DNA from: Streptomyces sp. NBC_01260 | GTDB lineage: Bacteria > Actinomycetota > Actinomycetes > Streptomycetales > Streptomycetaceae | DNA: 64,000 nt | Assembly: GCF_036226405.1 (NCBI RefSeq) | Contig: NZ_CP108464.1 | Span: 2,542,001-2,606,000 of the forward strand | Reading direction: 5' to 3' | Shown here: piece after piece, positions 42,985 to 52,131 of the stretch | Position numbering within the stretch: position 1 is the first letter of the stretch | Layout of the letters: each line of letters opens with the position of its first letter | The notes under the pieces: generated by a model | The model's database searches: none | What the model was told of the DNA's origin: nothing | Seen by the model: the letters and a program-made list of their open reading frames with translations, nothing else | Translations under genes and position numbers: made by a program

Positions 42985-43716
42985 TCAGATACCGCAGTTC
43001 GGCGCCGACCAGAAGTGGCTCGGCCCCTGGTTCACGTGGATGTGATCGCCGTGGTCCGGGTAGCCCGGGCCGAGGATCCCGTTGAACCCGTGGTTGCGGG
43101 CCTGCTGGGCGATGGTGCACAGGGGGAGTCCGCCGAGATCGGCCGCGTCGCCGTACAGATGGCGGCTGCCGGCCGCGCCGCCGACCGCGCTGTTGCAGGC
43201 CGTGGAGCGGAAGCCGCTGTTGATCCTGATGGGGTGGTCACCGAGCGCGTGGCGCAGCGCCTCCAGCTTCCACATGGTGCTCAGCGCGTTGGCTTTCGCC
43301 GTGCCTGCCGCGACGGCACCACCCGCCCAGGTGCTGTTGCAGGTGTTGTGCTCGGCATAGGTGAAGTGGACGGGCGTGCAGTCGTCGTCCTGGAGGGCAT
43401 AGAGCTTGGCCTGGGTGGCCGGGCCCGCGACGCCGTCGGCGGCCAGTCCGTAGGCGGCCTGGAAGCGCTTGACGGCAGCCGTGGTGGCCGGTCCGTAGGA
43501 GCCGTCGACGGCGAGTACGGAGTTGTATCCGGGATATCCGGCGACCCTGATCTGGAGCTGGACGACATCGTTGCCGGTGGCGCCCGGGGACAGGGTGCGG
43601 GTCCAGGTGTAACAGCCGTCGGCCTGTGCGGTGCCGGCCGTGGCCACGGCCCCGCCCAAGGCGAAAGCCATGGTCATGACAAGGCCGAGCAGAAGTCTTG
43701 CGGAACGTCTGAGCAT
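42985..43716 (-). CDS. Secreted zinc D-Ala-D-Ala carboxypeptidase (M15A) with peptidoglycan-binding domain
   Basis: A 243-residue exoprotein resembling the Streptomyces albus G DD-carboxypeptidase. Signal peptide at residues 1-33 (ending TAQA). Peptidoglycan-binding domain 1 at about 45-110 (VQLQIRVAGYPGYNSVLAVD; YGPATTAAVKRFQAAYGL). M15 domain: zinc ligands SRHLYGDAADLGG and GDHIHV; the Arg region INSGFRSTACN. Six Cys residues allow disulfides. Acts on the stem peptides of the cell wall outside the membrane. Confidence 0.9.
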   Translation of the reverse strand: MLRRSARLLLGLVMTMAFALGGAVATAGTAQADGCYTWTRTLSPGATGNDVVQLQIRVAGYPGYNSVLAVDGSYGPATTAAVKRFQAAYGLAADGVAGPATQAKLYALQDDDCTPVHFTYAEHNTCNSTWAGGAVAAGTAKANALSTMWKLEALRHALGDHPIRINSGFRSTACNSAVGGAAGSRHLYGDAADLGGLPLCTIAQQARNHGFNGILGPGYPDHGDHIHVNQGPSHFWSAPNCGI

Positions 43717-43822
43717 GGGGGGGGCTCCCTACCACGACGAAGGTGTGGACAGAGAGACTGTCGGACGAGTCGACGCGCGTCAACTATGCACAGGAGAAGG
43801 GCTGTTGACGGTCCGGCGACGC

Positions 43823-43864
43823 CGCGGGGGCCCTGCCCCGGCGTACCGGTACAGGGCCCCCGCG
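43823..43864 (-). terminator. Terminator after peptide deformylase gene
   Basis: A perfect 13-bp stem (43823-43835 with 43852-43864) and 16-base loop, 21 bases past the def stop. Confidence 0.88.
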
Positions 43865-43884
43865 CGGCTGCGCGCTCAGCCGGT

Positions 43885-44523
43885 TCAGCCGTTCGGCACG
43901 ATCTCGTAGCGCGGGGTGTTCTCCTCCATCTGCCGGAGCGCGTCCTTGCGGTCGCGCTTGGAGAGCCGGTCGATGTACAGGTAGCCGTACAGGTGGTCCG
44001 TCTCGTGCTGGAGGCAGCGGGCGAAGTAGCCGTCGCCCCGCACCTTGACCGGGTTGCCCTTCGCGTCCTGTCCGCGCACCACCGCGTAGTCCGGGCGGGC
44101 CAGCGAGGCGTACGCCGTCGGGACCGAGAGGCAGCCCTCGTTGGCGTCGTCCAGCACGCGCTGCTCGGGCGGGAGCTCGTCCAGCACCGGGTTGCAGATG
44201 ACGCCGGTGTGCCGCACCCCGTCGTCGTCCGGGCAGTCGTAGACGAAGACCTTGAGGTCGACCCCGATCTGGTTGGCGGCCAGGCCCACGCCCTCCGCCG
44301 TCCGCTGGCTGGCGAACATGTCGTCGATCAGCGTGGCCAGCTTGTCGTCGAACACGGTGACGTCCTTGCACTCCTTGTGCAGGACGGGGTTGCCCACGAC
44401 CGTGATCGGGTGCGAGGTGCCGCGCTCGCGGTATGCCGCCTCACGCGCCTCACAGTCCTCGGTGTCGACGAGGAAGCCCTCGTCGTCGACGCTGATCTGC
44501 TCGTCCGTCTCCTGCTGCGCCAT
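43885..44523 (-). CDS. def: Peptide deformylase
   Basis: A 212-residue metalloenzyme that removes the formyl group from nascent proteins. The three motifs are intact: [17 protein letters not shown] and QHETDHLYG (HExxH metal site). Before the core there is an acidic N-terminal extension of some 38 residues ([20 protein letters not shown]...) not found in short type I enzymes, and the C-terminus is short. Streptomycetes carry several def paralogues. Single gene between a peptidase and a TPR protein; start ATG 44523. Confidence 0.94.
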   Translation of the reverse strand: MAQQETDEQISVDDEGFLVDTEDCEAREAAYRERGTSHPITVVGNPVLHKECKDVTVFDDKLATLIDDMFASQRTAEGVGLAANQIGVDLKVFVYDCPDDDGVRHTGVICNPVLDELPPEQRVLDDANEGCLSVPTAYASLARPDYAVVRGQDAKGNPVKVRGDGYFARCLQHETDHLYGYLYIDRLSKRDRKDALRQMEENTPRYEIVPNG

Positions 44524-44629
44524 GTCCGCCGTACGCCTTCCTCACAACGTGAAACCCGGGGTCCGCGGCTCGCGAGAACCCGGGCGCCCGAGCACCGGAA
44601 TCGGTGCCCGTACAGCCTACGGGCACCGG

Positions 44630-45622
44630 TCAGCAGACTTCTTCGAGATCCCGCCACTCACGGCTGTCCGGGCTGTCCGCCACCCAGCCGTCCAGCAGGC
44701 CGCGCACCAGCCCGGCGGGCGCCGCCAGGCCGCACTCACGCTCCGGCACCCACAGCTCACCGGCGGTGCGGTGCCTCAGCGGGCCGGGGTGGCCCGGCTC
44801 ACTGTGGTCGTGCGGGTCGAGGTGCTCGCCGTCGCCCTCGTCGCTCTCCATCCGGCTCTCCGAGCAGGCCCGGCAGAGCAGCCGGACGGACGAGGACCAG
44901 TCCTCGGCGGCGAAACCGGCGTCGGACGCCAGCTGCTCCAGGGCGTCCCGGTCCGCCTCGGTGGCAGCTTCGAGGAGCACCACCCAGGTCGGCACGGGGG
45001 ACGGCGCCCACAGCTCGATCTCGTCGAAGACGGGGTACGAGGGCCCCGCCGCGGTGATCCGCTCGCCGTTCGGCACCCCGTCGTGCAGCACGACCTCGCC
45101 CCAGCGCCGCCCGGAGGACGGCAGCGGGATCGACAGCACCTCCATCCGCGCCGGGTCCAGCCTGCGGCCCCACACGACCTCGGCCTCGCCCTCGGGCGAC
45201 AGCCGCACGGCCGCGCTGCCCAGCTCCATCCCGACCGGCTCGCTGTTGGACGCCGGGGTCTGCTGCCCGCCGCCGGGCACCTTCAGCCCGTACGCCTGCC
45301 AGGCCCGGCGCGCCAGCGGCCAGTCCTGCAGCGCGGTGGCGGCGATCCCGACATTCCACCAGTCCGGGGCGCCGGACTCCTTGTCGAGCAGCGCGACGGC
45401 CCGCAGGCCGGCGGCCCGCGCCTGCTCCCAGTCATGCCGGAACTTGTGCAGCAGCGCCAGGTTGAACCATGACTCGGAGAGCCAGGGCTCCAGGTCCGCC
45501 GCACGTGTCAGCAACGCGCCCGCGTCCTCGTACCGGCCGTCGCCGATCAGCGTGAACGCGCGGTCCGTGGCCTGCCGCCAAGAGGCGGACGGCCGATGCC
45601 GTACCTTCCCGAAGATCCTCAC
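44630..45622 (-). CDS. Tetratricopeptide-repeat protein, unknown function
   Basis: A 330-residue soluble protein. TPR-like repeats at about 10-110 (RAFTLIGDGRYEDAGALLTRAADLEP; ESWFNLALLHKFRHDWEQARA). The rest is a conserved but unnamed domain (EPVGMELGSAAVRLSPEGEA; LLCRACSESRM with two Cys, then CGLAAP near the end). GTG at 45622 is chosen because the in-frame stretch upstream (to 45703) uses AGA, GAA, GGT and GGA codons not typical here; that start remains uncertain. Possibly cysteine-metal-binding; no established function. Confidence 0.75.
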   Translation of the reverse strand: MRIFGKVRHRPSASWRQATDRAFTLIGDGRYEDAGALLTRAADLEPWLSESWFNLALLHKFRHDWEQARAAGLRAVALLDKESGAPDWWNVGIAATALQDWPLARRAWQAYGLKVPGGGQQTPASNSEPVGMELGSAAVRLSPEGEAEVVWGRRLDPARMEVLSIPLPSSGRRWGEVVLHDGVPNGERITAAGPSYPVFDEIELWAPSPVPTWVVLLEAATEADRDALEQLASDAGFAAEDWSSSVRLLCRACSESRMESDEGDGEHLDPHDHSEPGHPGPLRHRTAGELWVPERECGLAAPAGLVRGLLDGWVADSPDSREWRDLEEVC

Positions 45623-45713
45623 GATTCCCGCCTGTCCCGACTGGACACCCTCGTTTTCCGCTCTCCTTCGCATCCAACCATGCCCGGCCGGACGCTCGCT
45701 CATTACCCATGGG

Positions 45714-46973
45714 TTACCCAGGTGGGACGGGGGTCAGACCGCCCCTGGCCAGAACCCGGGCGAGCGATTCCACGACCTGGGGCTGGTAGTCGTGGCCGGT
45801 CCCGAGCCTGAGCTGTTCCAGCGCGCCGAGCGGCCCGCCGATACTTTCCCCGCACAGGTCGTCGTATGCGTTGACCGCCCTGACGATCCTGGCCGACAGC
45901 GGCTGCTCGCGGTAGGGGTCCGCCTGCCGCTCCACCACGACGGCGACCTTCGCGTCGACCCCGGTCTGGCGGACCACGGCCCCGCCGAGCAGCGCGATCC
46001 GGCGCTGCTCGGCGGCGGGCAGCGTGGCGGTGGCCCCCTCCGGGACCGGGTCGACGAGCGAGAGCTGGCCGATGTCGTGCATCAGGGCCGCGTACTCCAG
46101 GACCGTGAGCTCGGGCCCGGAAAGCCCCAGCTCGCGGCCGACGGCCGAGCAGAGCGCCGCCACCCTGCGGGCATGGCCGTGCGGGGTGTATCCGGCGATC
46201 TCCGTGCAGCGGGCGAGCGAGGTGATGGTCTGCCGGTAGATGGTGCGCACGGCGACGAAGCGGCGGAACGACAGCTGGGTGAGCAGCAGCGGTACGCACA
46301 GGACGGGCAGCGCCCACAGCCCGGCCGCGGCGACACCGAGCGCCATGACCGCGCCGGTCGCGCAGACCGCCGATCCGATGCCGATCAGGGCCCGCAGCTC
46401 GTCGCGGAGCAGCGGGCCGTACGGGACGGGCGTGCCGGCCCTCAGCAGCAGGGCGCCCAGAACGGCGTCGCACAGCGCGGTGAGGCCGAGCAGCAGGAGC
46501 AGGAAGGCCGCGTAGTACGGCCCGTCGCCGAACCAGCTCTCGGACCGGCCGGAGTTGTACAGCGGCTGGAAGCACACGGCCGCGAAGGCGACGGTCAGGA
46601 TGCGGCGGGCCACCTGGTCCGGGCCGGGCCCGCTGCCGCGTGCCACATGGGGCACGGAGGCGACGAGCTGGGCGGCGACGAGCACGGCGATCACCTGGAG
46701 GGCGTCCTGGCCGGTGGGCTCCCCGCCGCTGCGGCCGAGCAGGGCGTACGCGAGGGCTCCGGCAGCGCCGAGGGGCGCGGGCTCCCGTTCCCCGGGGAGG
46801 GCGCCCCAGCGGGCCAGCTCGCCGATGGTGATGAGCACCCCGAAGGCGAGGGCGTGGCCGGGGCCGTGGACCCCGTGCCACAGGGTGTGTCCCAGCGCGG
46901 CGCCGGTGAGCGCGAGGGCGGCGCCGCGCACCGCCAGGGTGGCCGGGGGCAGCCGGGGCCGCTGCCGGCTCAC
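45714..46973 (-). CDS. Membrane protein with degenerate HD domain
   Basis: A 419-residue protein with about eight membrane segments (residues 15-235) and a cytosolic HD-like domain (about 240-400). The HD motif is partly kept (LEYAALMHDIGQLSL), but the HHERxDGxGYP segment that marks HD-GYP phosphodiesterases is lacking. GTGA overlap couples it to the preceding true HD-GYP gene (46970-46973). It may be a regulatory partner or pseudo-enzyme of that protein. Inferred only from the pairing and lost residues. Confidence 0.8.
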   Translation of the reverse strand: MSRQRPRLPPATLAVRGAALALTGAALGHTLWHGVHGPGHALAFGVLITIGELARWGALPGEREPAPLGAAGALAYALLGRSGGEPTGQDALQVIAVLVAAQLVASVPHVARGSGPGPDQVARRILTVAFAAVCFQPLYNSGRSESWFGDGPYYAAFLLLLLGLTALCDAVLGALLLRAGTPVPYGPLLRDELRALIGIGSAVCATGAVMALGVAAAGLWALPVLCVPLLLTQLSFRRFVAVRTIYRQTITSLARCTEIAGYTPHGHARRVAALCSAVGRELGLSGPELTVLEYAALMHDIGQLSLVDPVPEGATATLPAAEQRRIALLGGAVVRQTGVDAKVAVVVERQADPYREQPLSARIVRAVNAYDDLCGESIGGPLGALEQLRLGTGHDYQPQVVESLARVLARGGLTPVPPG

Positions 46974-48394
46974 CGGGAACGGCCCCCGGTCCCGTCCGGC
47001 GGCCGAGGACGGACCGGCCCCCGGGCGGCCACCGCATCCGCGTCCCGCCCGGTACCCCCGCCCCGTGACACCGGCACCGGCAGCCGCCCGTCGTCCGCCG
47101 TCACGGCCGACGCCGCCCCCGACCACCCGTGCCGCTCCAGGCCGCGCGCCAGCGCCCGCACCATCTGCGGATCGAACTGGGTACCGGCACACCGCTTGAG
47201 CTCCTCCACGGCGACCGGCACCGGACGCCCCCGCCGGTAGGACCGGGTCGAGGTCATCGCGTCGAAGGCGTCGGCGACGGCGACCACGCGGGCGAACTCG
47301 GGGATCTCGCGGCCGGCGAGCCCGTACGGGTACCCGCTGCCGTCGAGCCGTTCGTGGTGGTGCAGGATCGCGGCGCGCGCCTCGCCGAGGAAGCCGATGC
47401 CGCGGACGATCTCGTGCCCGTACTCCGGGTGCAGTTCGATCACCCGCCGCTCCTGGGGTGTCAGCGGCCCGTCCTTGCGCAGCACCCGGGTCGGCACGCC
47501 GAGCTTGCCGACGTCGTGCAGGATGCCGGCGAACCGGAGCACTTCGACGCGGTCCCGGGCCATGCCCAGCTCATGGGCGATCAGCACGCAGGCGCGCCCC
47601 ACCCGCTCGCTGTGGCCCCGGGTGTAGGTGTCCTTGATGTCGACGGCCTGCACCAGGGCCCTGATCGTGGCGCGGTGCGCGGCGTGCTGGCGGTGGTACT
47701 GGGCGAAGGCCCAGCCGGAGATGTACATCGGCAGCAGGACGAAGAGCGCGGCCAGCGGCCCGTACGAACTGCTCCACAGGACCGCCATCATCAGTCCGGC
47801 GAGGCCGTGCACGAGGTGCGGGCCGAGCGAGCGCGGCAGCAGCCCGCTCCAGGCGCGCCGGACGGGCAGGTGCTCGGCGGCGGCCAGGATCGAACCGTCC
47901 AGCGCGCTCAGCACGAGGCTGAAGGCCAGAGCCGCCGCGCAGGCGGGCAGCAGCGCGTACGGGAGTTCGGGCAGCCGCCCGGGTCCGGAGCCGCCGAGCG
48001 CGGCGGGACCGCCGAGCAGGGCGTGGACGCCGGAGGCGACCCGGACGGTGAGGACGAGCTGCGCCGCCCGCCAGACGCGGCGGGCGGCGACCGGGGGTTT
48101 CTCCACCCGGCCGACGAGCGAGCCGGGTATCGCGACCAGCGCCGCGGCGGCCGGCGGCAGCAGAAAGGCGGCGGCGAGCAGCAACGGGAAGAACGATCCG
48201 GCACTGACCGGCACGGAGCTGCCGAAGAAGGGGCGGCGGCCGGGAAGTTCGCAGACCAGGTAGAGCCCGGTGAGCAGTCCGAGGGTGGTCCACGGGGTGC
48301 CTGCGCCGGGACGCAGCGCGGGCAGCACGCACAGGGTGGCGCAGAGCGAGACGGCCAGGATGTACGCCCGCGCCGCGCCGCGTGAGGCTCTCAC
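46970..48394 (-). CDS. Membrane-bound HD-GYP phosphodiesterase
   Basis: A 474-residue protein with six or more membrane segments (residues 10-225) followed by an HD-GYP domain: GHSERVGRACVLIAHELG, FAGILHDVGKLGVP (HD pair), HPEYGHEIVRG, HHHERLDGSGYPYGLAG (GYP pair) and VAVADAFDAMTSTRSYR. All catalytic residues seem present, so hydrolysis of cyclic di-GMP or a related nucleotide is likely. GTG start at 48394. It is the first of two coupled membrane HD genes, the second degenerate. Substrate not proven. Confidence 0.9.
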   Translation of the reverse strand: MRASRGAARAYILAVSLCATLCVLPALRPGAGTPWTTLGLLTGLYLVCELPGRRPFFGSSVPVSAGSFFPLLLAAAFLLPPAAAALVAIPGSLVGRVEKPPVAARRVWRAAQLVLTVRVASGVHALLGGPAALGGSGPGRLPELPYALLPACAAALAFSLVLSALDGSILAAAEHLPVRRAWSGLLPRSLGPHLVHGLAGLMMAVLWSSSYGPLAALFVLLPMYISGWAFAQYHRQHAAHRATIRALVQAVDIKDTYTRGHSERVGRACVLIAHELGMARDRVEVLRFAGILHDVGKLGVPTRVLRKDGPLTPQERRVIELHPEYGHEIVRGIGFLGEARAAILHHHERLDGSGYPYGLAGREIPEFARVVAVADAFDAMTSTRSYRRGRPVPVAVEELKRCAGTQFDPQMVRALARGLERHGWSGAASAVTADDGRLPVPVSRGGGTGRDADAVAARGPVRPRPPDGTGGRSR

Positions 48395-48498
48395 CCGTTC
48401 CGCCCGCCCCCCAGCATCGCCAATGGATGCGCCAGGCTAGCGAGTTGGGCGTCCCGGCTGAGGGCCGACGGCCGCGATTAGCACGTTCGGGTGATGCG

Positions 48499-48819
48499 TC
48501 ATTCCTTGGCGGTGGCCGGCAGCTCGGCGCCGGAGACCGACACGTCCTGCTCGGGCACCGCCTGGCCGGAGCGGATCAGGTCGATCCGCCCCATCACCTT
48601 GGAGCGCAGGTCGGTCGGCACGTCGTCCTGACCGCAGCAGCGCTTGACCAGCTTCTTCACGGCCTGCTCCAGCCCGTACTTCTCCAGGCAGGGGGAGCAC
48701 TCACCGAAGTGCGTCTCGAACTTGGTGCAGTCGCTGTCCGGCATCTCCCGGTCGAGGAACTCGTAGAGGTGGTCAAGGACCTCTGAGCAATCCGTCTCGT
48801 GCGGCTCTCCGCAGCTCAT
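48499..48819 (-). CDS. rsrA: RsrA, zinc-binding redox-sensing anti-sigma factor
   Basis: A 106-residue anti-sigma factor of the ZAS family. Cys11, His37, Cys41 and Cys44 fall at exactly the positions known for S. coelicolor RsrA, where Cys11-Cys44 disulfide formation expels zinc and frees SigR. Extra cysteines at 3, 31, 61 and 62 are also typical. ATGA couples it to the sigR stop (48816-48819). Functions in thiol-oxidative stress. Confidence 0.97.
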   Translation of the reverse strand: MSCGEPHETDCSEVLDHLYEFLDREMPDSDCTKFETHFGECSPCLEKYGLEQAVKKLVKRCCGQDDVPTDLRSKVMGRIDLIRSGQAVPEQDVSVSGAELPATAKE

Positions 48820-49472
48820 GAGCCCGAGCCTTTCCGATCGTCCGACTCACCGGCACCCGCCGGGACGAGCCCGCGGTCACGGGCGTAGTCCTCCAGCATG
48901 CCGCGCAGTTGACGGCGGCCCCGGTGCAGTCGGGACATCACCGTACCGATGGGAGTCCCCATGATGTCCGCGATCTCCTTGTAGGCAAAGCCCTCTACAT
49001 CGGCGAGATAGACCGCGATGCGGAACTCTTCGGGAATCGCCTGCAGAGCAGACTTCACATCGGAGTCGGGCAGGTGGTCGAGGGCCTGGGACTCGGCGGA
49101 GCGCAGACCGGTCGACATGTGCGACTCGGCGCGGGCCAGCTGCCAGTCCTCGATCTCCTCGGCGGCACTGCGCTGGGGTTCGCGCTGCTTCTTGCGGTAC
49201 GAGTTGATGAACGTGTTGGTGAGGATGCGGTACATCCACGCCTTGAGGTTGGTTCCCTCACGGAACTGGTGGAAGGAGCCGTATGCCTTGGCGTACGTCT
49301 CCTGGACCAGGTCCTCGGCATCCGCGGGGTTGCGCGTCATGCGCAGCGCGGCCGAGTACATCTGGTCGAGGAAACCGAGGGCATCGCGCTCGAAGCGCGC
49401 GTTGCGCTCGGCGGTCGTCTCCTGCGGGCGGCCGTCGTCGGTCCCTGTGTCGGTCCCAGTGACCGGACCCAC
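48816..49472 (-). CDS. sigR: ECF sigma factor SigR, thiol-oxidative stress
   Basis: A 218-residue ECF sigma factor. Region 2 ([36 protein letters not shown]) and region 4 ([40 protein letters not shown]) are complete. GTG at 49472 directly follows GGAGGAG. An in-frame upstream ATG at 49658 would give a 280-residue form with a 62-residue extension, equivalent to the unstable sigma-R' of S. coelicolor, made from the autoregulated promoter. That promoter is at 49709-49734. Partner RsrA is encoded next. Confidence 0.96.
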   Translation of the reverse strand: MGPVTGTDTGTDDGRPQETTAERNARFERDALGFLDQMYSAALRMTRNPADAEDLVQETYAKAYGSFHQFREGTNLKAWMYRILTNTFINSYRKKQREPQRSAAEEIEDWQLARAESHMSTGLRSAESQALDHLPDSDVKSALQAIPEEFRIAVYLADVEGFAYKEIADIMGTPIGTVMSRLHRGRRQLRGMLEDYARDRGLVPAGAGESDDRKGSGS

Positions 49473-49708
49473 CTCCTCCAACGCTGTGGCGGTGCCGAAA
49501 CCGGACCCGCTCGAATCGGAGAATAGTCGACCTTGGTCCGGCGCGGGCTGTCGATCCGATCCGCTCAGTGCCCGCTCGGATGTGGTCTTGGCCGCATGCA
49601 GCACTGTCCACTCCAGGTCAGCGGCGTTCGAGCGACGCGGGCAGATGGTCGAACCCATGCGACGGACTCCCTCTCCACAGACGACGTTGGTGTACCGACA
49701 TCCCACAC

Positions 49709-49734
49709 AACAGTGGCCCCCCGCCCAACATTCC
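49709..49734 (-). promoter_or_regulatory. Sigma-R autoregulatory promoter
   Basis: Read on the minus strand: GGAAT (49730-49734), 18 bases, GTT (49709-49711). It matches the sigma-R consensus GGAAT-N18-GTT perfectly. Transcription from here passes the ATG at 49658, so the induced transcript can make sigma-R' as well as sigma-R. Confidence 0.9.
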
Positions 49735-49745
49735 CGGGCCGTACG

Positions 49746-50396
49746 TCACACGATTCCGGCCAGCCATCCGGTCACGGCCGAGGTGAGGATCTCCATCGCC
49801 TGATCCTCGGTCACCCCCGACCGCTTCGGTACGGCGAAGCCGTGGTCCCCGTGCGGCACCTCGGCGATCCGGTACTCCCCCGGGGGGAATTCGGCGGGCC
49901 TGCCGAACGGGTCGTTGCCGCCCTGGACGACGAGGGTGGGTACGCCGGAGGCCAGGAGTTCGTCCTTGCGGGACTTCTCCGGCCGGCCCGGGGGGTGCAG
50001 CGGGAAGCTGAGTGCGAGGACCGCACGGGCGCCGAGTCCGGACGCCGTGCGGCAGGCCACCCGGGCCCCGGCACTGCGTCCCGCGGCGACGACCGGGAGC
50101 CCGGAAGCCGCCAGGACCGGCCACAGGCCGCGCCAGCCGGTGTCCAGGGTCTTCGGGGCGGGCGCGAGCTTCTTCCCGGCGACCCGCCAGGGCTGCTCCA
50201 CCAGAGCGACGCTCACCCCGTGGGCGGGCAGCGCGGCGGCCAGCGCCCGCAGGTCACGGGCCTCGATGCCGCCGCCGGCGCCGTGGCCGAGGGCAAGCAG
50301 GAGGCGGGGTTCGCGCGCGGGCAGCCAGCTGATCCGGGCGGTCCCGGCCTCGGTGTCGACCGTTTCGGTGCGTGGGGCTGTCTCGGTGGCTTTCAC
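49746..50396 (-). CDS. Alpha/beta-hydrolase, KANL3/Tex30-like family
   Basis: A 216-residue cytosolic hydrolase-fold protein. LLLALGHGAGGGIEARDLRA has the oxyanion-region HGAGGG motif; VVAAGRSAGARVACRTAS holds the nucleophile elbow GxSxG (GRSAG); late Asp (QGGNDPFGRP) and His (VPHGDHGF) complete a catalytic triad. The fold is of the dienelactone-hydrolase type. GTG 50396. Ends just before the sigma-R promoter of sigR and may be read together with it. Substrate unknown. Confidence 0.85.
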   Translation of the reverse strand: MKATETAPRTETVDTEAGTARISWLPAREPRLLLALGHGAGGGIEARDLRALAAALPAHGVSVALVEQPWRVAGKKLAPAPKTLDTGWRGLWPVLAASGLPVVAAGRSAGARVACRTASGLGARAVLALSFPLHPPGRPEKSRKDELLASGVPTLVVQGGNDPFGRPAEFPPGEYRIAEVPHGDHGFAVPKRSGVTEDQAMEILTSAVTGWLAGIV

Positions 50397-50446
50397 GGGC
50401 CCATCCAACCAAGGCCGGTGCGGCCGGCACCGGTACGACCCGGGTC

Positions 50447-51262
50447 TCAGAAGAGCGTGCTGACCTCGGGCGCGGCCAGCTCGTCCAACAGCTCGGGGCC
50501 GTTGTTGCGGACGTTGCTGACGGCGGTGGCCACCGGGTAGGCCCGCATCAGCCCGCCGGGCGGCGGTGCGAGCAGCCCCCGCAGCTCCTCGATGTCGGTG
50601 TGCGAGGGGTCCAGCCAGTCGTCCCAGCGGTCCGGGGTGAGCATCAGCGGCATCCGGGGGTGGATGTCGGCGAGCGTGGCCGGGCCCTCGGCCGGGGCGA
50701 CGGCGAGCGGGCTCGTCTCCGCCTCGGTCGTGATCACCGAGCAGGTCACCCACCAGGCCTGCGGATGGTCGTCCGGCAGGGTCCGGTCGCGCCAGAACTC
50801 GTACAGACCGGCCATGGCGAAGACCGATCCGTCGGCGGGGGTCACGAAGTACGGCTGCTTGCGGGGCCGCTTCCGGCGTCCCTTCTCCTCCAGCTGCCGT
50901 TCCTCGCTGCCGGTCACCCACTCGTAATAGCCGTCGGCCGGCAGGATGCAGCGCCGCGAGACGAAGGGACGGCGGAAAGACGGCTTCTCGTGCACCGTCT
51001 CGGCGCGGGCGTTGATCATCCGGGCGCCGCCCTCCGGCGATTTGGCCCAGGAGGGGACGAGCCCCCATTTCAGTGCGCGCAGCTGGCGAACCGGACGCTG
51101 GTCATCCGCGTCTTTCACCGGACGCTCCAGTACGGCGTAGACCTCCTTGGTCGGCGCCACGTTGTAATCGGGCTCCAGCGTCTCGGCCGGTTCCCACTTC
51201 TCCACCTGGAAGAGTCCGGTCAGATCCTCGGGCCGCCGACTCGCTGCATACCGTCCGCACAT
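50447..51262 (-). CDS. SRAP/HMCES-family abasic-site protein
   Basis: A 271-residue member of the SOS response-associated peptidase family (YedK in E. coli, HMCES in humans). MCGRYA places Cys2 at the N-terminus after Met removal, as required to crosslink abasic sites. Further conserved parts are YNVAPT, WGLVPSWAK, NARAETVHEKPSFR and ILPADGYYEW, plus the HPRMPLML segment with the active His. Protects single-stranded DNA with abasic lesions. Stands alone. Confidence 0.94.
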   Translation of the reverse strand: MCGRYAASRRPEDLTGLFQVEKWEPAETLEPDYNVAPTKEVYAVLERPVKDADDQRPVRQLRALKWGLVPSWAKSPEGGARMINARAETVHEKPSFRRPFVSRRCILPADGYYEWVTGSEERQLEEKGRRKRPRKQPYFVTPADGSVFAMAGLYEFWRDRTLPDDHPQAWWVTCSVITTEAETSPLAVAPAEGPATLADIHPRMPLMLTPDRWDDWLDPSHTDIEELRGLLAPPPGGLMRAYPVATAVSNVRNNGPELLDELAAPEVSTLF

Positions 51263-51327
51263 AAGTGCCAGACTGCCACGACCGTCATCCCGACCGGACG
51301 TCAATACCGCAAGGAGCCGCCCGCGCC

Positions 51328-52041
51328 ATGGACAGCACCGATCTCGGCAATCTGTGGGACCGCGTCTTCGGCACCCAGCCGGCCCCCGAGCAGTGGCTGG
51401 TCGTGGTGACCGCCACGGCCGCGCTCATCGCCGTCGTGCCCAATTTCATATGGCGGCTGACCCGCAACGCGATCACCATCGCCCACGAGGGCGGTCACGG
51501 GCTGGTCGCGCTGCTCACCGGGCGGCAGCTCTCGGGCATCCGGCTGCACTCGGACACCAGCGGGCTGACGGTGAGCCGCGGCAAGCCGACCGGCATCGGC
51601 ATGGTGCTGACCGCGGCGGCGGGCTACACCGCGCCATCGCTGCTGGGGCTCGGCGGCGCGTGGCTGCTGGTCAACGGCCGGATCACCCTGCTGCTCTGGC
51701 TGGCCACGGCGCTGCTCGCGGTGATGCTGGTGATGATCCGCAATGTGTACGGGGCGCTGACGGTGATTTTCACCGGTTCGCTCTTCCTGCTGATGTCGTG
51801 GCTGGCCTCGCCCGCCTGGCAGTCGGTGTTCGCGTACGGCGCGGTCTGGTTCCTGCTGCTGGGCGGCGTGCGTCCGGCGTTCGAGCTGCAGTCCAAGCGG
51901 CGGCACGGCGGTGCGCCGGACTCGGACGCGGACCAGCTGTCACGGCTGACGGACGTACCGGCCGCGCTGTGGCTCTTCCTGTTCCACGCCGTGTCGCTCT
52001 GCTCGCTGATCGGCGGCGGGCGCTGGCTGCTGGGCCTGTGA
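51328..52041 (+). CDS. M50-like (site-2 protease-type) membrane protein
   Basis: A 237-residue membrane protein with about six hydrophobic segments. TIAHEGGHGLVALLTG has an HExxH zinc motif within or next to a helix, as in M50 proteases, and the family M50B-like. AAGYTAPSLLGLGGAWLL is a second region where NxxPG-type motifs occur in true S2P enzymes, but the classical Asp is not obvious. ATG at 51328 with AAGGAG 12 bases upstream. Function unproven; protease or a scaffold. Confidence 0.82.
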   Translation: MDSTDLGNLWDRVFGTQPAPEQWLVVVTATAALIAVVPNFIWRLTRNAITIAHEGGHGLVALLTGRQLSGIRLHSDTSGLTVSRGKPTGIGMVLTAAAGYTAPSLLGLGGAWLLVNGRITLLLWLATALLAVMLVMIRNVYGALTVIFTGSLFLLMSWLASPAWQSVFAYGAVWFLLLGGVRPAFELQSKRRHGGAPDSDADQLSRLTDVPAALWLFLFHAVSLCSLIGGGRWLLGL

Positions 52042-52131
52042 CCTCGCTTCCCTTACCACTGCCGCGTTACATCCCGGTTTCGGCATGTTTGATCAAGATC
52101 CGGGTTTGCGGAGAGCCATTAAAGTGACCCC

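Noticed and set aside
45623..45703. N-terminal extension of the TPR protein from ATG 45703
   Set aside because: Codons in this stretch (AGA, GAA, GGT, GGA) are unlike the rest of the gene; kept only as an alternative start.
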